The notes under the pieces were generated by a model, which was not told the origin of the DNA, searched no databases, and saw nothing but the letters and a program-made list of their open reading frames with translations. This document shows, piece after piece, positions 37,862 through 49,501 of a stretch of 64,000 nucleotides of DNA. Location of the stretch: the NCBI RefSeq assembly GCF_902686445.1, contig NW_025920105.1, forward strand, positions 1,563,120 through 1,627,119, given 5' to 3'. A program made the position numbers and the translations under genes. Each line of letters opens with the position of its first letter. Position 1 is the first letter of the stretch. Source of the stretch: Sciurus carolinensis (Eukaryota > Chordata > Mammalia > Rodentia > Sciuridae).

Positions 37862-39610
37862 CTTGAAACTCCAGCCAGAGCAATTAGACAGACCAAAGAA
37901 ATTAAAGGAATACAAATAGGAAAAGAAGAACTCAAACTATCCCTATTTGCTGATGATATGATTATATACTTAAGGAACTAGGAAATTCCACCAGAAAACT
38001 TTTAGATCTCATAAGTGAATCTAGTAAAGTAGCGGGGTATAAGATCAATGTGCATAAATCTAATGCATTTCTATACATAAGTGATGAATCTTCAGAAAAA
38101 GAAATTAGGAAAACTACCCCATTCAAAATAGCATCGAAAAAAACAAAATACTTGGGAATCAATCTCACAAAACAGGTGAAAGACCTCTACAATGAGAACT
38201 ACAGAACACTAAAGAAAGAAATTAAAGAAAACCTTAGAAGATGGAAATATCTCCCATGTTCTTGGATAGGAAGAATTAATATTGTCAAAATGGCCATACT
38301 ACCAAAAGTGCTATACAGATTCAATGCAATTCCAATTAAAATCCCAATGATGTACCTTATAGAAATAGAGCAAGCAATTATGAAATTCATCTGGAAGAAT
38401 AAAAAACCCAGAATAGCTAAAGCAATCCTTGGCAGAAAGAGTGAAGCAGGGGGTATCGCAATACCAGATCTTCAACTCTACTACAAAGCAATAGTAACAA
38501 AAACGGCATGGTATTGGTACCAAAATAGAAAGGTGGATCAATGGTACAGAACAGAGGACATGGACACAAACCCAAATAAGTACAATTTTCTCATACTAGA
38601 CAAAGGGTCCAAAAATATGCAATGGAGAAAAGATAGCCTCTTCAACAAATGGTGCTGGGAGAATTGGAAATTCATATGCAGCAGAATGAAACTAAACCCA
38701 TATCTCTCACCATGCATAAAACTAAACTCAAAATGGATTAAGGACCTTGGAATCAGACCAGAGACTTTGCATCTTATAGAAGAAAAAAGTAAGTCCAGAT
38801 CTTCAGCATGTCGGCTTAGGACCAGACTTTCTCAACAGGACTCCATAGCACAAGAAATAAAAGCAAGAATCAATAACTGGGGTAGATTCAAACTAAAAAG
38901 CTTTCTCTCAGCAAAGGAAACTATCAGCAATGTGAAGAAAGAGCCTACAGAGTGGGAGAAAATCTTTGCCAATCATACTTCAGATAGAGCACTAATCTCC
39001 AGAATCTATAAAGAACTCAAAAAACTCTACACCAAGAATGCAAATAATCCAATCGACAAATGGGCTAAGGAAATGAATAGACACTTCACAGAAGAAGATC
39101 TACAAGCAATCAACAAACATATGGAAAAATGTTCAACATCTCTAGTAATAAGAGAAATGCAAATCAAAACCACCCTAAGATTCCATCTCACCCCAATTAG
39201 ACTGGAGATTATCAAGTATACAAGCAACAACAGGTGTTGGCGAGGATGTGGGGAGAAATGTACACTCATACATTGCTGGTGGGGCTGCAAATTAGTGCAG
39301 CCACTCTGGAAAGCAGTGTGGAGACTCCTTAGAAAACTTGGAATGGAACCACCATTTGACCCAGCTATCCCACTCCATGGCCTATACCAAAAGGACTTAA
39401 AATCAGCATACTACAGAGATACAGCCACATCAATGTTCATAGCTGCTCAGTTCACAATAGCCAGATTGTGGAACCAACCTAGATGTCCTTCAATTGATGA
39501 ATGGATAAAGAAACTGTGGTATATATATACAATGGAATGTTACTCAGCCATAAAGAATGATAAAATTATGCCATTTGCAGGCAAATGGATGAAATTGGAG
39601 AATATCATTC
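37862..39610 (+). pseudogene. L1 ORF2 fragment, catalytic box to C-terminal region
   Basis: The FADD catalytic box appears at about 37947-37960. A small deletion near 37975 shifts the frame (stop after IIYLRN), and the next long frame, 38050-39732, carries the thumb and C-terminal region, with the C-x3-C-x7-H-x4-C cysteine motif at about 39238-39290 (CWRGCGEK and LIHCWWGC). The frame at 38050 continues beyond the L1 end into unrelated sequence after 39610, so its last 40 or so codons are not L1. Confidence 0.9.
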
Positions 39611-41744
39611 TTACAGATTTTACAATTAGAAGTAATTATTCTTATCTCCCTGAGTTTTGGGACCTGGTTTGTGGAAAGGATCATAAAATTCTCCCTGTTC
39701 CAGATAATTTGGGTCCACTTTATATACTTTAGTTTATGCCTGCATTACCACTTCCAAAAAAGATAATTTGCAGAGGAATGTGACATGTACTGTCCATTTA
39801 GTCCAGGCAGAGATGCAGGTAAATTACTAATTGAAAAAGAATGCATTGGATCAGTACATTTAGCCCACTTTATGGAATTATTCTGTTAACCTCACATTCT
39901 CACAACTCACATCTCTCTGTCACCTATCATTGAAGAAAAAAAGAACAGCCTATGTCACACTATGTTTGAGAATGGGTATCTAAGAGTGGATTCCAGACCA
40001 ACATGAGTTTTACCAGAGAACATAAGAGCAATACAGATTCTCAGATCAACCTCCAGATGTACAATATCAGACACAAAAATCCTAATTTTCACAATTGCTC
40101 CAGGTGACACTTGGGGCTGAATACCTGTTTTGGTGTTTCTTCCAAGAACAGGATCTTCATCACCACCTTAAAAGAGCCTTTTTATGATGGACTCACTGAC
40201 TGACACAGCAGGAAGTCTGACTTCCAGTGATGGACAGTTTCAGTCCAGGTAGACAAACCCTGAGACCAAAGAGGGTGCACATGCAGTTTGCTATTGCCAA
40301 GGAATCCAGAGAATCCTATTTTACTGTCCCCTTTAAGGTTCCCTACTCTATCCAAGTCTAATAGTCAAAACCCTGAAAACGTTTTGACCCTTACTTTTCT
40401 TCTGGAGGTGGAAGTAGTAGCTTATCTGTTGTTTAAGAAACTCCATAAGCCATGTCACTTCTCTGTGACCATGACTGGGAGGACTACATTTTTCTTTCAT
40501 GCAATATCCTGTTTCCTGGTGTGTAGATTCCTGCAGTTGTCCCTAAATACCACTAGATGGAGAGAGAGCACTTTCCTGCAAGCACTGAGGGGCCCTGCAC
40601 AGTCAGGCTGCAAGCTTCTGAGTCCCATCAAAGTCCCTAAGGTGTCAGTGTGCTGAGGACAATTTTCCTGCAGTATTCAGAAAGTGATAAGCAGCCAGGG
40701 TCATTAAAAAGAGGGAGTAATAATAATTTTACTGTATCAGAAAAATCCTTCACAATTGTACAAGTCATAGTTCGCATGCACTGCAGACTGACATTTTCCC
40801 ATAGTCCTGAGTTCTGGGGGTTGTAGAGCTCTAGTCTCAGTCCCTAATAATACCAGTCAGGAGGAGGGGAGTTCATAAGGTCACAACAGATTATTTTTTT
40901 CTCATGGAAAGTCTAACTTTATTTTAACAGCACTCAGAAAAGTAAATAACCTGCCTTTTGTGATGCTTTAAAGTGTTCATTGGAGGGTAACTGAGGAGGT
41001 GGGAAGAGAACTAGCATTTGAATCATGGACCCAAGTCTCACTTTTCCTCAGTTAATTGTGCATTTCATCTGCTTCTGTGTCTCTTCTGTGACCTAAGCTT
41101 GCAGCCATAACAGTAGAGAATGTTTGGAACAAGAAAAGTTCATTCACAATTCTCACTTTGAAGGTGCAGTAGCCTCCCTTCACTCCCACCTCTGGCAGCC
41201 CTTCCTCTTCCTAATAACTAAAATGCAGAGGACCTAACAGAAAACAGAGGACAGGCACCCCCCATGACACAAGCTTTGTGGTTCATGCTATGGATGCAAA
41301 TGCCTTAGCTCTTTTGAGAAACTTTGCAAGTTTGACATTGTTTTAAGCATATTTTGAATTTCTTTTAAAAGGATATGGTAAGACTTGCAGAAACAGATTT
41401 TGTTCTCACAGTCTGCTACAGTTTCCTCAAACAAATATTTCAGGCTATGTGCACAGCATCAAGGTTGGTGAGGAGGCAGAAGGTGTAGAAGGTGAGGGAA
41501 AACATGAGAAAGAGACTTCATTTTATTTGTGCTTGAAAAAAGATGATGCAGCATAAGAAGTTTTAGGATTAGTATGTTTCAAAGACTTCAGTCTTCTCTG
41601 AAGGACAAGGTCCATCACTGTGTCTCTGGTATATGTACCTGATGGAATTGGTGGTGTAGAAACAAGATCAATTTGCTTCAGTGAGGTGAACATGCTGGGG
41701 AGATAAATGACTCTCTAGGAATTAGCTATCTCCAGGACGTTAAA
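39611..41744. other. No identifiable feature
   Basis: Moderately G+C-balanced unique sequence. The longest frame (40288-40656, plus, 122 codons) has no recognised domain, splice borders or conservation clue. Confidence 0.5.
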
Positions 41745-41942
41745 CCCTGGGTATAGTGGTATATGCCTGTAATCCAAGTGACTTAGAGACTGAGGCAGAA
41801 ATATCACAAATTTCAGGCCAGCTTGAAATGAAGACTGAATTACTTAGTGAGACTCTGCATTAAAACTTTTAAGAAGTTGCTAGGGATCTAGTTAAGTTTT
41901 GGATCAGTTGTAGAATGCTTCTGGGTTCAATCCAAGTTACCC
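41745..41942 (+). repeat. Composite B1/ID-type SINE, sense, full length
   Basis: 'tatagtggtatatgcctgta', 'gactgaggcagaaatatcac', 'tttcaggccagcttgaaatg' and 'cttagtgagactctgcatt' form the B1-like half. 'ttgctagggatctagttaag' and 'gcttctgggttcaatccaag' form the ID-like half. The element is followed by a (CA)n tract. Confidence 0.9.
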
Positions 41943-41973
41943 TAATGTGTGCATGTGTGTGTGTATGTTCTTC

Positions 41974-41974
<1 letters not shown>

Positions 41975-42010
<36 letters not shown>
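41975..42010. repeat. (CA)n microsatellite at the SINE 3' end
   Basis: About eighteen CA dinucleotides follow a short GT-rich stretch and the SINE tail, consistent with a microsatellite born in a retroposon tail. 42011-43110 holds only chance ORFs (for example 140 codons at 42333-42755 overlapping another frame of 94 codons). Confidence 0.98.
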
Positions 42011-42021
<11 letters not shown>

Positions 42022-43114
42022 TGCATGTGCAATAAACAGCCAAGGAAATAGTGCCCTTCAGGGTCAGGAAAGACCAGATATCAAAGAAAGAGAGTGCCAA
42101 CAGCAAATGGCAGAGATAAAAAAGAACTTTCAATCCCTAGCAAGGAAGAAATTGAAACTCTGCAGGTGCCCCTAGCAAACCTGCTTTCTGATCCCTCCAG
42201 ACCAGGATCCGTGTTTATGGTTCTACAGATCACTTGCTTTGCAGACAACAAACAGACTCTTGGGTGATGACATAGAAGCAGGACTCTTTGTTTTGATGAG
42301 TTTCAAATTGAAATAAAGCTTTCCAGTTTGAAATGAAGCTTGTTAAGCAGAGCATAGAATGCAAATTACCTGCAACAGACTGTCCTTTGAACCTCAATCT
42401 CTTTGCCAGTGATGCCCACCTGGCGCAAACTCAGGATGCTTGGGAGAAGGACAGACTTACCAGAGAAGAGGGTGGTGGGCAGATATTGCAAGATATTTTT
42501 TCTCACTGGATCTTATATTTTCTGATGGCAACTTGGAAGGGAAAAATGAAGCACTGCACGTACCACTCTGGAATGAAAAAGATAAAAAATCAACAGGTTT
42601 TCCTTGCAGCTGTCATGAGACCTTCTCATGTCATCAGCTCCAGCATGAGGCAGTGGATTCAAGTGGCCTTGCACATTATTGTGTGTTTGTGTTTACATGC
42701 ACATGCTGGTCAAGTGCTCTTTGACTCACTGTGCATGTTTGGGATAGAGGAGTAGGAAACACTATTTCTCACTTGGAGGTTACTGCTTAGAAGGAATCTT
42801 GCCTGATATTCAAGGAGGAACATCTGGCTTGACATCAACTACTGGAGTTGGACAGGAAAACTTTTGGAAGAATGGTAAAACTCTTTGACATGTAGACTGT
42901 AGTATGAGGATCAGGTACAAATTAGTGGTTACCATGTCCCCAGGCTTTAAGTTTTCCTGAGAATAGGTGTGTGTCTCCCTCTCCCCCTAATATTTTTTTC
43001 CTTTTCTTCCTTCCTTACCTATTATGAGACACTCACTGTGCCTGAAGCACTGTGGACAAAGTGATGAACTTAAAAAGTCCACTGTCTTCCTGTGTAGCAT
43101 TTATGATCTAGACC

Positions 43115-43320
43115 AGGGTTCCTGAACATCATCATAATTAACATGAAAATACCAGATTATTCTTTGTGTTTGAATTTTCCCTGTTTATAATGATATGTTT
43201 AGTAGTGTCCCTGAACAATGCCTAACATTGTCCCCTGCAATTTATGAAAATCAACAATGCCCATAGACAGCCCCAATGTCCCCTGGGTGTGACTATTGTC
43301 CTGACTGACTGACAACTAAC
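43115..43320 (+). mobile_element. MER5-like hAT DNA transposon remnant
   Basis: The order 'accagggttcctgaacatca', 'cagattattctttgtgttt', 'gatatgtttagtagtgtcc', 'ctgaacaatgcctaacat' and 'agccccaatgtcccctggg' matches a MER5A/B (hAT-Charlie, non-autonomous) element: 'ggttctcaac', 'ataattctttgttg', 'ggatgtttagcagcatcc', 'caaaaatgtctcc', 'aatgtcccctgggg'. The terminal inverted repeats are decayed. Confidence 0.75.
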
Positions 43321-43706
43321 CATTGAGGAAGACAGTTATGTTCACACCTGCAGTGGAGTTACCACAACTGTCTCTGCATCTACATGGATTCTATTCAGGA
43401 ATCTGCTACTGTTCACAGAATCTGGTTTAGTTGCACTTGCAGTGGGTATTAGTACATGCCTGTTGTGGAAGAGTAATTGACCAAAGGCTACCAAATAAAA
43501 TTCTGGTTAACAGAGGCTCCAACTTAATACCATGATAGGTTTGCAAGGAATCATTTCATAGACAATAAAAGAGTGGAGGTATTTAAATATATATCAGATT
43601 TTAATGTCCTTCCCTGTTATTCCTTTTCAGCCATTCCTTTACAATAAAATAACTGCAGGGCAGGAGAATGAGTCTGTTTGGTGACAGGGCAAGCCTGTAT
43701 CCTGAC

Positions 43707-43950
43707 TTTTTTTTTTTTTTTTTTTTTTGCATAAAACTCCAAGTCCTTCTGTGTACCTATGGCCCCTTAAATCAAAAGCAAATAATATGTCTTTTTTTGT
43801 GCCTGATACAGGGGTAAGCTTTGGCTTTTGCCAAATATTTGACCCTATCTGACGCTTGTTAAAGGCATATATGTCTGTTTCCCATTGGCTTCTCACAGAA
43901 GGGTAATGTCTGATTCCAGAATTCAGTATAGAAGTTACTGTCAACCTCCT
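43707..43950 (-). other. Possible antisense retrocopy with poly(A) tail
   Basis: A run of 22 T's (43707-43728) is the complement of a poly(A) tail. Reading away from it on the minus strand, an open frame of about 70 codons (43944-43735) runs without a stop straight into the A-tract. The tail length suggests a young insertion, but I could not recognise the source RNA, the 5' boundary or a target-site duplication. It could also be a simple homopolymer. Confidence 0.35.
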
Positions 43951-44255
43951 TGCTTGTTCATCCCTATGCTCTACTATACAGTGTTAATAGGTAAATTAAT
44001 AAATCTGCTATGATTCAGATATGAAGTGTCTTCCAAAAGTTCATGTGTGAGACAATGCAAGAAAGTTTAATGGTGAAATGGCTGGGATATGAGACTTAAT
44101 CTAGCTAGTGGATTTCTCACTTTAAATAATTTATTAAATGAACAACTCTTCCCTAATCTCATAGAGTAGGGTGTGTTATTAAGTGTGGGAAATGGAGTGT
44201 TTCCAGCAATCTCCCTGTGCACAAGTATAGATATTGCATTCTTTATTATCAGACT

Positions 44256-45162
44256 TGCCGGGGTCCAGCCCTAGCAGGAGTCCATGGGTTCCACACCGGT
44301 AAACAGGGCTCGGGGAGACAGCGTTGGCGATGGATGAAAGACACAGACTCTAGTTCTGGTGCAATCAATCCCACTTTATTCTGGGGAAGGCTGGGTTTAT
44401 ATACATTTTTCTTCAGGCTATAATGGCAGTCTCATGGTTAATATGAAAGAAGTTTCCAAAGCATAGGCAGAAAACAACAACCTTACAGATCATCCTTACC
44501 TAATCACAATTGTTTTAAGAATATCTAACTATGTCGATGAGCTAATACAATGTTTATTTCCTTAATATCTAAACTCTATGTGACCTAAGACTATTCTTAT
44601 TATTCTCGCGGTTAAAGCAATAGACAAGTAATCTCATGTGACCATTTCTATTAGGTCCCTTTGGTTAATATATCAATTGCTGAGTTAAGGGTTACAGGAG
44701 GGCAGCAGTCCCAATGGTTATTGTGTACCAACGTTTATTATAGGGGTGACATATTCTTTGTAGGAAGGTAGGAATGTTATGAAACCTTTTTCTCTTACCT
44801 CACCACCACCATTAGAATTTAACCAGCCTGTTGGAGACAAAGGAAGATCTGTAACTATTTTCTCCAGAGGCTTTCAGGGACTCATTGCATGGTTGTAAAA
44901 TTATTTTTAATTTTGTTAGTGGTAAAGACCCATTGTTTTTCAGATTGTAGGTAATATTTTCTGGAATTTTTGTTGTATTCCCCTCAACCCCTTAAGCAAT
45001 CCATTCAGACTGAAATGAGTAATATATTATCAGAAAAACACAGCAGAGAAAACACCATGCTTCAGAGCAAAACATTCGGCAATTCCTTTTAGGATGAGCC
45101 TTTGCAATCATCCTCCAGAGGATCTTTGTCAAGCACTGGATGGAATTCCAGATGCCCCCGCA
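44256..45162 (-). mobile_element. Solo LTR, class II ERV, copy 3
   Basis: A 907-bp member of the same LTR family, antisense, with the same TG...CA ends (TGCGGGGGCATCTGG to GGACCCCGGCA on the minus strand). A TATA box complement is at 44396-44403 and an AATAAA complement at 44375-44380. It shares with copy 1 the deletion of about 35 bp and has a private deletion of about 18 bp near 44806. The flanks, CAGACT on the left and AGTTAG on the right, do not match, so it lacks a visible target-site duplication. It abuts another LTR on its right. Confidence 0.9.
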
Positions 45163-45168
45163 AGTTAG

Positions 45169-45684
45169 TGTAGAAATAGGTGATTCAGTTCAAATCAAGG
45201 AAATGAAGGCCAGGATAGACATCTGCCTCTGGAAGTTGGAGATGCCCTGGGAGAATGGAATGTCAAAGACTTCTGGAGCCCATTGATTACCAAATTTACC
45301 TGCCTTTATCAAGAACTGCAAACAAGGAGCTGCTAATTAATGCCCCCTGGGCCCTTACCTGCCTGAATCACCTTGGCCCTTCCCCTGCCCATGGATTCTC
45401 ACTTAATGCAAAACCAGGCCTAGTTATGTAAGCAGGAAGGAGAGATAAGGGGGGGAGAGAACTGGAGAACAAAAGAGACTTTAACCTATAAAAGATGAAG
45501 GGTTCACTCATTTCTTGGGACTTTAGAACATCAGCCATGGCCCCCTTCTTTCTCCTGGAAGGAGTCTGTATTATTACCTTTAAATAAAACCTGCTTAGTA
45601 TGCTTTCCTTGGCATGTTTCTCTAGTGTTCAAACTTCACTATGAAAAGGAGCAGAACTTGTCACCAGTAATCGGCGGTATCACA
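45169..45684 (+). mobile_element. Probable unrelated LTR (class I-like), sense
   Basis: A 516-bp segment starting TGTAGAAATAGG and ending GGCGGTATCACA. It has LTR architecture in the plus direction: a TATA box 'aacctataaaagatg' (about 45484-45498), then about 90 bp later an AATAAA signal (45581-45586), then a U5-like G/C-balanced end. It does not resemble the three class II LTRs. The family name is unknown to me. No matching second LTR is seen in the window. Confidence 0.55.
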
Positions 45685-45739
45685 AGGACCTGGATCCCCA
45701 ACTGTGCACCCCAACTAGCAAATGTAGTTGACATCTTTT

Positions 45740-46050
45740 CTTTGGTCAGAATACAACAATATTAAAGAGAAGAGAATAAAAGAGAAGAGAATTAAATGGA
45801 AGAGAAGCCATGCAGAGAACTGAGAAGAGGTAGGCCTGGAAGGAACACACAATAGGTGTAAGAAAACCCATGAAAACCACACCGGACAAGGGAAATCACA
45901 TAGGCAGTTTATTAAGCAAACAGTGTGTCTCCCTGCAGGGTAAGAGAGAAAATGAGGGGAAAAGAGAAAGAAAAGAAAAAGGGCATGCACTAGAGAGAGT
46001 GGAAAAGCAAGGAGGAGAAAAAAGTGAGTCAGGGGGAAGAGACTCACTTT
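45740..46050. other. Purine-rich low-complexity region
   Basis: The plus strand is strongly A/G-rich (runs such as 'aaagagaagagaataaaaga' and 'aaaagagaaagaaaagaaaa'). This may be the leader of the neighbouring LTR element or a decayed simple repeat. Open frames in it are composition artefacts. Confidence 0.6.
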
Positions 46051-46532
46051 CTTTCTATCCAGCAGATGGCAGTGGTTCTGCATTTTCTGGTTTTCCTTCC
46101 ACCTAACCCCTGTCCCTGTGATTCCTAAATATGGTTAATCATCCCTGACTTTCTAAACACTTGGGGGGCAGATCACAGCTCTGGTAGTCACAGCTCTTTG
46201 GCAGCTAGTGCTGGAATCCACACTCACTCAATCTATGCACTCTTTGTTGAAAGTTTTCCTCCACTCTTGGCTTCCAGGCTCTGCCATCCCCATCAGTCTT
46301 CTGTGGAGTTTTATAGCCCTGTGTTGCATTATTGATTTCATTCTGTACTAAATGATAAATATAAAATCATGTATTATAAGAATAGTTCCCCCAAACTAAA
46401 GTGTATAACTATACATTTTCAAAGGAAGATTTGGACACTATCCCAGTGTATCTTCAACATAATGTGGCAGAATGCAAGTTTTCACCAACATCATTATTAT
46501 TTCATAGAATATATTAGCAAAATTGCTTAAAT

Positions 46533-46605
46533 TCTTTGTGGTTCTGGGAATTGAACACAGTGTCTCATTAATATTAGGCAAATGTTTTATCTCTGAGCTT
46601 TTTAG
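46533..46605 (-). repeat. ID-type SINE fragment, antisense
   Basis: 'tggttctgggaattgaacac', 'agtgtctcattaatattagg' and 'tttatctctgagcttt' correspond to the antisense ID body, diverged. From 46606 to 47930 nothing further can be named. Confidence 0.7.
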
Positions 46606-47939
46606 TAGTTACTCACCATCCAAACCTGAACCATCCAGCTGTGGTAACTGCTACACACTTGTAGCTATTTAAATTCCACTGTAACTAATTACAATGAAAC
46701 ATTCAGTTCCCAGCTTCACTGGACATATTTCAGGGACTCTGTGGCAATGTATATCACTATTTTGGATGGGGCCCATTTGCAATGTTGTCAGCACTGCAGG
46801 AAGCCACAGTGGCAGACCTGGAGGAGACCAGGGCCTCTTTTTCTCAAATTCCACATTTGCAACTTTCATAGCTCTTGCAGGTTTGGCCTTCATTGAGCCC
46901 AGAATGAGACACAGATGATAAAAACAAAAATGATATATTTTCTGGGATGTCACACACTATTTTAATACATATACAAATTCTGTAGTATTCAAATCAGAAT
47001 AAATATATTTGTCTTCCTCACACATTTCAATTTAAATTTACAAGTATGCAAGCCCTATTTTTTAAAAGTCCCTTGTTTCTTTCTTTAACTTATTATCACC
47101 AATTTTTTTTTGTATCTCCTGTGCTATGAATTCATTCTGCACCTATTAATAGCTACTCATTCACTTTATGGATTTTATTCAAATCTGATATTTTCCTTGT
47201 CAGAACTTTTAAAGTTTTTTTTATTATTATTTTTTGCTTTGTTTTTGTCTTGCGCTATTTATAGGTGTAGAAAATTTCTTTATGTTAAGCACAAATACTT
47301 CTCCTTCAACAGGAGACAGAAATTGTCTATACCTGTTTCTTCAAGTATGTGCACATACCCCTGAGCCACTCCTCAGCAGACTCTGTTAGCTCACTATTCT
47401 GTAATTCTTCCTTTTGCTTAAAGTTCAGAGTTCAGTGATGCAGCCAGTAATCTGGATCTTGTGAATGCTATTTCAAGGAACCTGGAATAATCAGTTCAAG
47501 AAGGGGCACACCCAGGAGGCTCTTGTACAAATGAACAAGGGGAATGTCTAACAGTAACACAGGAGAGTTCAAGACACAGATTCTGTGTCCACACTGGTTT
47601 CTAATTTATCTATGAAGGTATCCTCATGGAACTATGTTATGTGGCCTTAGACATCCTGGCATCTGAAATTCCCCACCAATTCTTAAGACCCTTCTCTCAT
47701 GGTTCTCCTTTTTTGTCTTCAAAGTGCCTGCATATTCCCCTAAATTCTGTCCTGGCTTCTTCTATCACCTGTAATTCTGTTACTAGTTTGCTAAATCATA
47801 TGGTGAATTTGATGGCTAGCTCATAGGCTTACATTAAGTATTTCCAGGTTTCACAGAACTTTAAGATAAAGTTGAAATTTCATATATGGTTTATGATATT
47901 CTTTTCAGACTGGGATCCTGTTTATTTCTCCATTTTCTT

Positions 47940-48168
47940 TTTCAGTATTTACACACTCCTAGCTTTATTGGGGTGTACCCTCTGAAAGTGCCATATTTTT
48001 TTGTTCCCTCTTCCAAGTTATCACCACATTCCTGTTGCTCTCCACCACACATTGCAGTGGTTTAAGGACCTATCTCACTCTTCTGGAAAACCATCCAATG
48101 GCCAATTGCTGTCTTACAAGTGCCTGGCTTAGAGTTGGTGCTCAGTAAATACTGAACCAATGAATGAT
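47940..48168 (+). repeat. L2 3' end
   Basis: The segment ends with 'tgcctggcttagagttggtg', 'ctcagtaaatactgaaccaa' and 'tgaatga', the well-known LINE2 3' terminus ('tgcctggcacatagtaggtgctcaataaatgtttgttgaatgaatga'-like). Upstream text ('ctcttctggaaaaccatcc') is only loosely conserved. Confidence 0.7.
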
Positions 48169-48235
48169 TACCACACTATTTTCATAGTAAATAAGTGCAG
48201 ATTAATAGTCAAATACAAATAAATATAGGGACATG

Positions 48236-49031
48236 GAGGGGCTGAAAGATGGCAGGATAGAGAAAGGTGCAATTATCAGGTCCTCAACTCAAGATTGAAA
48301 AGTGCAGAGTGTTCCTCAACAAGGTGGCTGACCAAGAGCATTCACTGAATTTCAGCATTGGGCAGCAAAATAACCAGTCACAGAAAGTCAAACTTTTAAA
48401 TGTAGTATAAGAAATATGGAAAGCCTGGAAAATATAATTGACATGGGGGAACCTGGGAAATAGAGAGGGAGGCTGACCTTAACTAACCGAGAGATGGTGG
48501 AGAAAGTTTTTGAGTGAAAAGTGATTAAAATCAATTGGCAAAGGGCAGAGAGTCAACCCAAATCAGTGCTGCAGTGCTGGGAATCATTTCTAAGGGACTG
48601 TGTGGTAGTGAGTAGAGGCTACAGATAGTGAAATCACAGAGGAAGTTGTCAGCCTGAGCCAGCAGTCACCTACTTGGGACCCAGATTATATCTGAATCAG
48701 CACCTTTGAAAAAGGTGCAGAGATGACTGTGCCCAGGGTGATGCATCCTGGAGAGACCAAAGAGAAAGAGATACCTTTGTGGCTGGAATCCCATATGAGC
48801 ATCAGGGAAAATCAGGCAGTTCCATCTATACTCCAGATCAGTTTATGGGTAATCCACAGACATAGAGATGACTGAAGACTATCAAGGATGGGACTTCTCA
48901 CCCTGAGTAAAAATTTCAGTAGGTATTCAAATCCCAGACATTCAGCAAAGATTGGCATCTCCCCAGCAACAGGAGACTGGGAACCAAATCTCAAATACCC
49001 ACCAGCATAGTTTAAGGACTCAGTCAAGAGC
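48236..49031 (+). mobile_element. Older L1 5'UTR, left part
   Basis: Starts with 'ggggctgaaagatggcagga', the style of an L1 5' end, and continues as G/A-rich non-coding text with no ORF. It ends where the younger L1 begins. The sequence that follows the younger L1 (54998-56460) looks like the rest of the same 5'UTR, because its segment around 56030-56090 parallels part of the 5'UTR of the antisense L1 at 34.5 kb. It is best read as the host of a nested insertion. Confidence 0.5.
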
Positions 49032-49040
49032 AAATTTCAG
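49032..49040 (+). repeat. Candidate target-site duplication, left
   Basis: AAATTTCAG immediately before the first L1 monomer recurs at 54989-54997 directly after the last L1 base. Nine matching bases are short for a classical L1 target-site duplication (usually 7-20) but acceptable. Confidence 0.5.
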
Positions 49041-49042
49041 AG

Positions 49043-49501
49043 GCGGCTCTGCCCACTCCGGCTGCGGGCTCTCTTCACGGGGCGATCCAAGATGGCGGCC
49101 TAGAGGGAGACTGCACCCCCAGTCGCTCCAGAACCCAGGAGTTAAGAAGGAGAGGCATTGAGAGACTCGGACTGAAGTGGAGCCACGGGTGAGTCTGCCC
49201 ACTGGGTAAAGCTCGGCCCGGGTGGCAGGCCCAGATAGAGGTGGCTTATCGGAGCTGGGCAGGGCAGCTAGAGTCATCCACAGGCAGTCCTGCGCACTCC
49301 GGCGGTGGTCCCCGCCCACACAGCCAGCTTCTCCAGGTTCTCGGAACGGAACTGGCCCGCTAGTGAGAGCCTTTCTGAACAGAGCAGGCTCCAAGTCCCG
49401 GAGCCGCTGCAGTGCAGTGTACTCCTGCAAAGAACCAGCGGAGAGCCTCGATCTGCAATCAGCCTCAGGGATAAGGGCAGGGCAGCCGGAGACCTCTTCA
49501 G
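49043..49501 (+). promoter_or_regulatory. L1 5'UTR promoter monomer 1
   Basis: A 459-bp unit beginning GCGGCTCTGCCCACTCCGGC and repeated from 49502. It is CpG-rich compared with the rest of the window and contains CCAAGATGGCGGCC at 49087-49100, a strong match to the YY1 site (AAGATGGCGGC) that positions transcription start in several L1 and IAP promoters. Monomeric 5'UTRs are known from mouse L1; here the unit is unrelated in sequence to mouse monomers as far as I recall. Confidence 0.85.

Larger units (their letters stand above)
35978..39610 (+). mobile_element. Sense L1 fragment (ORF2 only), interrupted by an LTR
   Basis: The two pieces 35978-36891 and 37862-39610 align over their length with 52216-54880 of the younger L1, covering the mid part of ORF2 to near its end. 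The first piece ends within the reverse transcriptase domain after [14 protein letters not shown]. The second piece resumes with the text for LET...ARAIRQTKE and the catalytic FADD box. The copy is truncated at the 5' side before the reverse transcriptase domain and at the 3' side, stopping about 75 nt before the ORF2 stop codon, with no 3'UTR or A-tail. Its sequence is similar enough to the 49-55 kb L1 to be a related subfamily. Confidence 0.93.

Noticed and set aside
38050..39732. A 560-codon ORF that could be called a gene
   Set aside because: It is the C-terminal half of L1 ORF2; its last 40 or so codons run past the L1 end into unrelated sequence.
42333..42755. 140-codon plus-strand frame
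   Set aside because: Overlaps a second open frame of 94 codons; no homology recognised and no retroposon or splice marks.
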